NCBI GenBank assembly: GCA_013433145.1
Contig: CM024178.1
Span: 3,519,260-3,583,259 of the forward strand
Source: Ascaris suum
Taxonomy: Eukaryota; Nematoda; Chromadorea; Rhabditida; Ascarididae
Reading direction: 5' to 3'
DNA: 64,000 nucleotides
Under the pieces are notes generated by a model. That model was not told where the DNA came from. It made no database searches and saw only the letters and a program-made list of their open reading frames with translations. Shown in pieces: positions 54,276 through 64,000 of the stretch. A program made the position numbers and the translations under genes. Position 1 is the stretch's first letter, and each line of letters starts with the position of its first letter.

Positions 54276-57200
54276 GAGAGGATTTGTCGTCTCTTTATAT
54301 CTACTCTAGTTTCCTTTCCCTTCCTACCACTTCCTTGTTAAGAAGTAAGTCGCGATTGCAATGTTATCGTCGAAAGTTCTCAAAACACATAGCATTTTTT
54401 GTTGTGTCTTGTGAAACTCTAAGGGTTATACGTTCACTTGCTGCTTCCGATCTCTTTCGTTACCGACTTCTCTTTACTTACTTATTGGCAAGATGAATAT
54501 TTTCTAGCTGAAGCTAAGTTGTTCCTCATCACACTTCGATGAATCTATTGTTGAGGGTTGGTAATCCTCAATACGCTGTAGCAATGTGGAGAAAGAATCT
54601 ACTTGTTCATTCGGCCTGGAATTAATCCTATTATTGCGGGTTGAGTAGTATAAGCTTCAAAAGCTGTGCAGTTAACGAAGCAAAGTCGGCAATTTCTGAG
54701 AGACGAGATAGAATTGGATTGATGCTGATGAAATACTTGTTCGCTTGTAGACGGCATCGAGAGAAAGCTCAGTTGACAGTGTTGAGACGATGGCAATGCT
54801 AGATGGCGATGAGATTTGATTTCAGACATTTCATTTGTGACGTATGGTAGAGTGTTCTACAGTATGACCTCGAATAGAGGCCATCTTCGGTACAGTCATT
54901 TTTTTTTCAAATGAGATATGCCATGTACTCCTCGTTAGTAAAAGTTGCAATCTCTCTTGTTCTGTTTGTGGTCACAGGTGCTGATGCAGCTGCTAATCGA
55001 GTGAAAGCATTCTTCGGCTGATACAGCTGACGGTACTGGTCGTTGCACTTCTGCTTGACAATGTGTAATAGTTTGTGAATGCCCCTATCACTGAGCCCTG
55101 GATTAAATTCTCGCTGAAGTGGCAAGACATGAAGCTACTGCAACTATGACCTTTTTTAATGCGGATTTCTCCTGTTACGTTGAAAACTAATTCGTCGGCA
55201 ACTTTCAAAGGCTATACAGTATTTTCAGTGCAGTGCTTTGTGAACAGTGACACATGACAGTTCTTTGATGCACACAGCCACATTTCACTTATGTAGGTTG
55301 TCATTCCCGGAGGCAGGATCAAGCGGGTCCGACTGAAGCGAAGTTGCAGTGAGTGAAACATTCGGTGTTATGACTGACCGTTGTTCAACTGAGCGACAGT
55401 TAACGGAAGTTGAAAGGATGATGGGTGACGACGGCAGGAGTTAGCAATGGACATTCACTCAGCGATGCCACACCACAGTCCAAACGATGACGCCAAGAAA
55501 GGAACCTTCCTCGGATGCAAATGGCTTAACCGATGCAAAACGGTGAATTTTTTTTTCGGAACGCGTTCTTCTCTCGCTCCTCTTGTTTAGTTTCATGTTG
55601 CAAAAATTTGAGAATCAGCTGTTTTAATTGCAGTTCGCAGATAAAAAGTGTTTTATGTCAGACGAATACTGAGGAGATATTCCCCTTAATTTTTTATGTA
55701 TTATTTTAATTTTACTCTGCTCCTCATTTTTTAATTGGGCAGTCTCTAACGTTCGCAGCCATTTTTTTGTAGTAGCGGCACTTTGTTGTTGAAGGGAGTT
55801 TATCGAAGGGTAGAATTGTGCCCAAGGTCATAAGCACTCCAGATGTAAACGCGGATTTTTTTTACGGGCATGTGCACCGAGTCAGAGGATTAGTTACGGT
55901 TTAATAGCGAGCATTAATGGATATTGCAGCTTTTTTACATCCACATCTGTTCAATAATTTTCTCCTCTCTTAATGACAGCAGCTTTGCGAGATTCGTTTT
56001 GAAGAGAAGGTTGGCGATAAATAAGTTTTCGTTTCAGTTGATCGTGTCGTTATTCTTTCGCCATTCCTACGTGGATTATTGCTTGTGGTGTTTTGAATGT
56101 GTCACCTCCTAGCCACGCAACTTGCCTCTGCAAATTTATCCATTGCTGGGAAGGTACAGCTTTCGTGTGATACATTTGCATTTGCTAAGATTCTTGTCGT
56201 CGTCAATCGGTTGCCTCACTCTCCTTTAAGCTTCCGGTTTGCCGAGTTTAGGTGGGCTGAATTTGTCGGGGTTTCGCCGCCTTTGTCGAGTTTTCTTTCT
56301 TGCTATTAGCCATTGATGCCTTTGATGTGTGCCTTTATGAACACGTGTCGCTTATCTAAAGAATGCGGTGATTACCGCAAAGCAAAAATCTTTCGAGTAC
56401 TTCGTTTTTTTTTTAGAATTTTCGCCTTGGAGTCATGGAAAATTTCATCTCGATCATTGCATCTCACTTGAATTAATACCAGGACTACCTTGATATTTTC
56501 GAAGCAATTTTCCCCCGGTTGGGGGCAATATGTATCCGCACCAAATAATACAGGCAGAAGATTGCCATTGAGGTCATATTGACACATGTGTACCCCTCTC
56601 TACCTCACTTTTCGAGGGTCACCTTGAAGTATCGGAAATTGCTTAACAGCTCCATAATTTTGAGTTTGCCGAGCATAAAACGATGTTGGTGAGTTGCATC
56701 AATGTCGTACTTCATGTTAACAACATAGCGCGAATATTTAAGTCCTAAAAATTTGCATGAATTGTGGCTTTGTCAGAATTCAATTGTTTCACTCTAGTGA
56801 TCCATAGTCTTAGGAAGAGGAAATGTCGGGGTTATAGGCAATCAGATGCAAAACTTATCACTTAGATAGACCGAAAATTTGCCGTTGAGAAGAGTAGTAA
56901 CACAACGACACAACGACACCTTTTTCTGCAATACCACATGCAGAACTTTGTTGATGAATGCTTTTGCAAATGCGCATAAACCGTACTGCTGTAAAGGTGC
57001 TGTTGTTCACCGTTAGAAGTGTGTTGTTCAGTAGTTGTTGACTCATCTCTCCTCTACTGTCTCTCTCAGATGTGTTTCATTTCGTTTTTGTGTGCTTTTT
57101 CATGTCCTGCATCCCGTGTGTGCTCCATCATTCCTAACTCCAGTATCGCCTTTCGTCGTATTCCCTCGTGCATTCCCCACCTTCTCGGAGGGCGGTATAT

Positions 57201-58624
57201 TCTCAGTCATTCGTATATACTATGTTTCATCAACATCATGGCTCAATAATGAAATTATACTTCAAACATGTACCCGAGAAATGTGCATTGGCGTATGGTT
57301 GAAAACAACGATAACGAGCAGATGCTTAAATCAGAGTTAAGATTCGTCACGACATGTCGTGGGTTTATGTGATGCCAAGTATATGCGGTGTGCAGTCTCT
57401 ACCTGTGATCTGCAGTATCATAGAATATTCAGACGTGTTCATAGCAGTCCAAGGGCGTATGGTACATGCCAATTTTTAAACTATGCTGAGTGCTGTAAAA
57501 ACTGATGCAGTACCAGTATCAGCGAAGGGAGGAAGAGTGGGGAGGGCGGAGGGGTGAGATCTTACGAGCATCGAAGATGTTTGCTTCTCCATTGACGAGG
57601 AATGAGCAGATAAATGTATTAAGTGATGGTCCAGGTTTGGTGAGAACACCGGTGTCATGTTCGTCTCGTGACGGAATCGTAGATCGCTCTCAGGTGGACA
57701 AGAAAAACCGGATGCTCTTGTGAAAGTTGTCAATTTTCAGTTACGAATCTATAAGGTTTTTCGGTAATGAGCAGCGCAGCCGAGAATTCCACTTGCTGAA
57801 TATCTGAGTTTGGATAAACGTTTGCTTTTGCTATGTTTCTAATGGAATGAAACAATGCGACCGAATGGTTCCGCTGAACTTTTTTAATTGACATTTCCGC
57901 CACATAAAGAAATTAGAGGAAGGAAAGAGTATGTGGGTCGAAGCAGCAAGGGGCGCATTTGTGGATTCTTACTGAATTGAAAATGATAACGTAATGTGGC
58001 TGGATGTGAAGTCTTTTGCACGGTTTCTTGTGGCATAAGTGATGCTGTTTCAACTATGAACGACAACGACTTCTTGAAGAAAGTTGCACATTTGTTTTCG
58101 TGCTCAGGGAAATGAGTAAAACTACTAATACTTCAGCACTGCGTTCATCGAATTTGGTGCTGTCGAAGGCGGTGCAAAGTCGAAGATGACAGGTCACCCA
58201 CCTCTGAATAACATGAAAGCGGCAAACGGAGGCGACCGTAACAGCTGCCACACGATGTTCTTTGCCATAAGGTGAGTTTTTCAAAGATGACGCAAAAGCA
58301 ATACCCACAATTCAAATATCGTCGTAACCTTCTTCAGAAATAAATGTTTTTACTAGAGCGGTAGAAGGAAAAGGCGCATCAACCTGCCAGAACAACTGGC
58401 GCGATATGCGCTTTAGCAGTTCCGATCAGCGGATGAACCGCCGCTTTTATAAGCCCGTAATAATGAATAACGGAAGATATACGGTAATATACTGTATTTA
58501 GGTATGCGACTGCTCTTTGAAGTTTTCGAAAAACGACCTTTCCGCTGATCTGCCAACGGTATTAAAATGCAGCTGAACCGGTTGCAAAAGTGGACTGTTG
58601 CTGACTTTGGTCGAATTTAGTGGC

Positions 58625-58800
58625 TCAGTTGGACAGTCGCTGTGGATGTGTGTCCGTTGATGGAAGATATGAGGTGCTCAAAAACTCGAAGTTTGGAATC
58701 ACTAACTGCTTGCTTTCCTCAAGCATTTTTTCATCCGTTTCGGTGACTGCAGTATCCTCTTTCATAAGCAGGAAGTAATTGTGCGCCTCCGATGTGTTCG
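58625..58800 (-). CDS. Possible terminal exon, unrecognised
   Basis: A consensus acceptor (ggagtttcag) on the minus strand is followed by two bases and 58 codons ending in TGA. It reads NTSEAHNYFLLMKEDTAVTE, TDEKMLEESKQLVIPNFEFL and a Thr/Ser/Pro end. The composition is protein-like but no family is recognised, and no poly(A) signal follows. It could be chance. Confidence 0.2.
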
Positions 58801-61800
58801 CTGAAACTCCAAAACACAACACCAAATAAACGTCGGGCAAGCAGACAATGTGATCAGCAATATCTGTTTCATTGATTGGTTTGTCGCAACGTACCGGAAC
58901 GAAACTGACCAACAATCGCACCCCAAGTGAATGTGATTCACTCGCTTCGTAGCTATTTCTAGCACAAAAACTCAATTATTTCAAGCTTCGGAGTTGCTCA
59001 CAACGGGTCGACATACATCCCTTAGAACATTTTATCAATGCGCCATCGCGTCCAAGTGAATAGATGTGCTTTTTCGTCGCCAGTGACCGCATGAGCCAAA
59101 AACAGATTTTTCGAAGGGGCTCGAGAAAGTCTTGAAGCTGACTGATTTGATATTGTGGGTGATGATCGGTCATTATGGTGAATCCAGGAGTGCCCCAAAT
59201 AACCGCGCAGGCAGTCACTCTCTCACAGTGAAAAGGAGGACTTAAGCCTAACAAGAGTGTCACCATGGAGAAGGAGTGGGAGCACGATAAAATCTGCGCT
59301 TTTAAAGAAGAAGGTCTAAGCGATTCAAATCAGGTGCAATTTGAAAGAACAAATGGAAATTAGTGAGTTATAAGCACGATTTTGAGTTCAGTTCCGCGGC
59401 TAAAGTTGAGACAAAGAACACTTTCTCCGCCTCAGTGTCCACTTTTCACCATCATCCCCCTCCACTCGATCCCCAATTTTGGAGTTGTTTCGCTAAACCT
59501 AACTTGCGACCGGTTTGGGAAGGAAATATTAGATCTTTATAAACGTTGAATTGTGTGGGAGATCGTTTAATTTCATTGTCATTCATGAGTTTTATCGAAA
59601 ATTCATATGAAACAATACCCTCGCGATCAACTCCATCTGCTTCAAGCACGAAGTGAGTCGACAGATGCGTTCGAGGTACCAGCTGCACAAGAGATCTTTA
59701 ATGCGTCCAACTATCGGAATTTGCGAATTAGTGATTCTTGCAAAGGGATCCTTCTATCCTGCTCAAGGGTTGACTTCAGTTTTGTGTCGCCAAGCTACAG
59801 TGGCCTGCTTATGCGGTGGGCGTGCAGGCAGATCTCAGCTTTTACGAAAATAACGCATGAACGCGAGCACTCTACAAAATTCGGTCAATTCGTCCCCCAT
59901 CTCCCGGCTGACCTCATCGTTGGATAGCAGAGGTAAGTGCAAAATGACGTGGGCTGGTTACTGTGAAAGGTTGAGTAGGAGCTGTGGACCACAAGTGAGG
60001 TGGCCGAACCCATCGATTTTTACCTAACAGGCATCTTGTGAAATCTATCTCGTTTCTTCGGACGAGTTTACAGGACAACTTTTTTCTCAGCGAAGAATTT
60101 CTCCGAGTGAAAGTGGGTGATTCGCCTGGGAAGAACGAGCTGATGTCTACGATTTGCATGTCACGGATGTAGGCAGTGTGTCACTGAGACAAAATTTGAT
60201 GTGTTGTTAAGTCTGAACTGGTAATTAATGGGTTTTGCGCATAGGATGAAATGCCGTTCATGGATATAGACGACAAAGACCGCAGGATCAATGCTTAGCG
60301 TTATCCAGACCAGGAAAGCCTCAGCAGAACTGCGGAAACTCCCTGGAAGGGCAGTATCCACGAGGTTGGAGCGATGAAGACTAGGTAGGAAGTATGGGTG
60401 GGAAAATACAAAGTTGATTTGGAAGGTCTTTAACCGAGTGGGGAGATGGGGATGGTGGATGGTTTCCACAAGAAACGTGAATTATTTCAAGAGGTTGCTT
60501 GACAATAGTAAAGAAAAACGAAAATTGCCGCACTTCGTGCGAATAGATAAGAGCATAAATAGCAGCTGGTGAGCAGTGGCTTGAGGGGTTAAGCGTGGTG
60601 GGATTTAATGGCAAATGGCGGTCAGAAGCAGCATTATTAAGTCGAAGTGCTAAACAGTTAGCTATGGTGGTGTGATGTAGTAAACAGAGAGCCATATCTT
60701 TCTTACAAATATTCTGTGATAATCCTTCGTCGGTCGATACTCAAACGCCAATTTTAGAATTGCATCCGATTTCCATGCATATATATGCCGAACGTTTTTC
60801 AACCTTATAAGTTGCTTCTATTTCATTGATGATTGCAACGAATCTCTTTCATTTTTTCCTCGCAACTGGTCGCAAGAAAGCTGCGCAATATAGGTGAAAT
60901 TGAAGCGCTCGTATATTTCATAGATTCATGGACTGTGGGGATAAAATAATCGCTACGAAATTCGTACATCGTGTTACTAAGCCATGAAAGACGTTTCCAG
61001 AACGACTGAAAACACCTGAGAGGAATTGCTGGTTATCGAGCATTATTATGGCATGAGCACAGCCACTTTTTGGAAGGATCGGTCTTTATATGCAACAAAG
61101 TCGCCGTATATAATTTCGTATTTCTCAAGTAGACCTCAGACTTCAGAACCTAACCTATCCTCTTAACTCGAACAAAAAACGTATTTCAGCTTATCTATCG
61201 TGTCGTGAGGCTTACTAGAAATCGACATTACCATCGGAACATTTGAAGTATCATTTCAGTGTGTTACCTTTGACGTCACGTCGATTCTAATAACAGTGCA
61301 TCTGTGTGTTATACTTCAAATAAATTGAGCAAGTTTTGAAAAAAAGAAACGAGCGTTAGCACAGCGCACCTTGTAAATGCAAAATCCTCCGCATTTTTGC
61401 AAACCCTTCGCGATTTTTTAGGAATTCGTTTCGTCGTCCAAAATTCACAGCAAAACATCAATCAACATGGAGTCACACTGAGAATAGGCTCTGTTTTTCT
61501 CAGTGGGAGAACATAGACTATGCCAGCAGAAACTCGAATTTATGATGGAACTCGCCGTTCATGAATACTCGGAGGATAGACGCCATAGTCGCCAGCGTTT
61601 GGAAATACATGATGGCTTCCTGAGATATCGCGTCGAGTATTTTGTCCGGAAGTGCCAGCAAGTTCAATCACGAACGCAAGCGTTTTTAACGCTGTGATTT
61701 GCAATGGAGTTTTTGCATTTCGGATGAATCTGCTTTTGACAAGTGTAAGAGCGTCCAGTGGGAAGGTGACCTTTTGATGGTCGACTTCTTGCCGTGACCA

Positions 61801-63407
61801 AAGCCAACTTCAGCGAAAGCGGCTTCATATGAGAGAAATTTCCCCAATAAGTCTTTTGGTCGTAATGAATTGCAAAGTAAAGTTCGTTTGCTCAACTTAA
61901 ATTCTCATCCGCCGGAATATGAAGGATAAAAGCACAAACCTTTGGAAACTGAAATGAATTATCACCGAGGCTCCATGAAGGAGAAGGTCGAGTTCAAAAC
62001 ATTTAAAAGAATAAGGGGGAACAAACTCTTGAAGTGTGGTGGAATGCCATGTTGGGAAAAATGTTCGACAGCAACGGACGGAGTGTGAGCACAAAAAAGA
62101 AAATTGCTTTATGTAAACAACTCATGCCTATTTGCAAATTTGTTCACAAAATGCGGCTGAAATCGGTTGCTAGCTTTACCATCAGTCCAACTTGTGGAAG
62201 TTCGACGAAGTCAACACACCTGCTTTTTTCTGCCTTAGCCATCACCGACCAAATATGGGATCAAGTGTGATCTCTACTAGCGATGAAAAATTTACGAAAT
62301 TATTTACGTTATGCGAAAAGATTTCACTCAAATGTAGTAATTCTCATCTTTCTGTTCTCATACAAAAGTTGCCGCCGTCTGTGAGAAATTCGTTGTTGCT
62401 GTCCTTCCTCCTTCGTACTGGCAATTGAGAAGTGCTGCGAAAACAGCAAAAACGTGAAGTGATCCTCCCTGCTTTTCTCGGCCTCTTGTGTCGATAGCCG
62501 TTGTCTCTTTAAAAAGCTCCTAGTCTGCCTCAAACGACAAGCCTTCTCATTTCAAATGCCGGCATGAGTGAAAAGCAGATAGTGAGGAACATTCAAAAAC
62601 TTTTTCGTGCCTTAACTTTCTACTAGCATGCGTCCAGCATCCCACTAGTTCAATGCATTCAATACAAACAAATCATGGAAACAAACCGAAACAATCACGT
62701 TTATAGTATTTACGACTACACTTCAACGACACCACTTGAAACATCCTTGAAGCGACACAATACAAGGCAGTTTTTGCAGTATCTCCAATAAGCTGCCGTT
62801 ACTTGCATCTTAAGTGTTTACAACTCGCCTACTCTGCACAGAATCCAACGATCCCTAACAAAATCCTTCGACGATATATTTTTGACCCTCGTCTTTGAGA
62901 AGAAAATATCCCCTGAACCTTATTCGCATAGTGCTCATGACTTTTAATTCATCAAATTCAACAAGTGAAATAGAATGATTATTGAGGGACCCAATGCACA
63001 CGACGCACTTTTGGCTTAATTCTCTATTAGTGCATGAACGGCAACTGAGAGTAACCAACATCAACTGCAGCTGCAGTGCTTTTACGACACCTTTCACAGC
63101 CATCTCAACTTCTGATCCAGTCGGTCCCACTCTCGGATGCAATCTCCAACATCGGTGGCGGGATACAAACTGGTGGCTTATCTCGCTGCGCAAGCACAAT
63201 CTGAAAATACTTCCTGAACGTTAGGTACATATAAACGGCGAAATGCACTCTACACCACTAGTGTTTTGGCAAACAACTGCTCGCATAATTGAAAGCTTGT
63301 AAGGATAATGCAGATATTCGAAACGATCCGAAGCAAGAGTATAAAACTATTTCGGTCTGCACATTATGACGAAGCCATCATTACTATGACTCAAAATTAG
63401 ATGACAC

Positions 63408-63487
63408 TCTTCGCCTGGCAACGGGCGAAGACAATTTCCAAAAGTGCGATTCAACCCCGTGACCTACCGCTTCTTATGGGGAAGCGG
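63408..63487. repeat. Pair of perfect short hairpins
   Basis: tcttcgcc and ggcgaaga pair across an 8-base loop (63408-63431). About 35 bases on, ccgcttc and gaagcgg pair across a 7-base loop (63467-63487). There is no RNA-gene signature around them. Confidence 0.75.
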
Positions 63488-64000
63488 ATGAATGCGCTTC
63501 CAGGTCCTGTCCACTGAAAGAGCACTAACTTGTTACCGAGAAAGACATTCTGAAAACAACTCAGTTCAGCCCACCCCTGCTGGGTGCTCTTTCCACCGTG
63601 AAGGGATGCTGTAAGAAAGCCTCAGATGGCAGAGAAGCAGACCTTTCCGCTTTGTTTTTTCCTTGATATTACAATAAAAACTTCATTCCAAAGTGAACAT
63701 GTGTGGAACGTTGAACTAAGCACGACGACCTAGCAGAAACCATAAGAATACAAATGAATGTGGTTGTATGAAATTGGATTTCCCGCAATCAACCCCGATA
63801 GCTGCCACACAAGGAGTCGGCGAAAACAACGGATGGATGTGCCGAATACGACCTATATTTCACGAGAGCTTAAGCGATTCGAAAATCTTTTCATCGTGTG
63901 CCTCACAAAACTTTGACTGACTTTTTAAAATTAGTTTGATTTTCGAAATACGAAGGGCGCAACTGCATCATTATAATTTTTATCGGTCATGTTGCTGATT

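Larger units (their letters stand above)
54276..64000. other. Gene-poor right end with weak exon candidates
   Basis: There is no gene I can identify. Candidate exon fragments cluster at 58.6-60.2 kb, but on both strands, so they cannot all be real. A further minus-strand frame ends at 62855 (it includes SLNNHSISLVEFDELKVMST). No AATAAA supports the 3' end of the MYST gene close by. Confidence 0.35.

Noticed and set aside
58985..59266. Mariner-like transposase remnant on the minus strand (LMRSLATKKH-type text)
   Set aside because: The similarity to a transposase C-terminus is too short and lacks catalytic motifs or terminal repeats.
61503..61697. Plus-strand exon after cttttctcag-like acceptor
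   Set aside because: Different frames each look partly protein-like and each contains stops or lacks support; no family recognised.

Overview
This is a nuclear, intron-rich, AT-rich eukaryotic window. Genes are broken into exons of 70-230 bp separated by introns of 0.2-2.5 kb, with nematode-style TTTCAG/TTTTAG acceptors. There are no operon-like bacterial genes, rRNAs or tRNAs that I could support. The two recognisable genes (eIF3d and a MYST acetyltransferase) fit an animal genome. Their long introns together with nematode-type splice sites suggest a parasitic strongylid (hookworm-like) nematode; that assignment is inference.

Layout. 1-6225 and 10414-16643 are two near-identical direct copies of one segment, a recent segmental duplication or an unmerged haplotype. 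The right part of each copy is a degenerate ~120-bp satellite array (family A) that flips orientation near 5660/16090. Only copy 2 runs on through the rest of the array into further ~120-bp satellites (families B and C, 16760-18990), which flip orientation twice more. Between the copies lies a minus-strand candidate gene (6653-8508) for an unrecognised, possibly secreted protein. Its first exon is packed with perfect short hairpins, and its third exon carries an in-frame TGA unless an internal acceptor is used. 18991-25452 holds nothing I can name.

25453-39895 (+) is a 12-exon eIF3d gene (eif-3.D). It is complete at the 3' end, but its first coding exon was not found. Every junction keeps phase, and the exons sum to about 589 codons. 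It is followed by a poly(A) signal and a run of 16 G. 40034-47289 is mostly empty. 47290-54275 (+) is a MYST-family histone acetyltransferase with the C2HC finger, catalytic Cys/Glu and acetyl-CoA loop intact; its N-terminal exons were not found. 54276-64000 contains only weak exon candidates on both strands.

The two named genes lie on the same strand and work in separate processes (translation initiation and chromatin acetylation). They share one oddity: a short, otherwise conserved block (the eIF3d N-terminal block and the linker inside the MYST finger) is strongly diverged while the flanks are normal. The MYST gene also appears to use two AAG splice acceptors.
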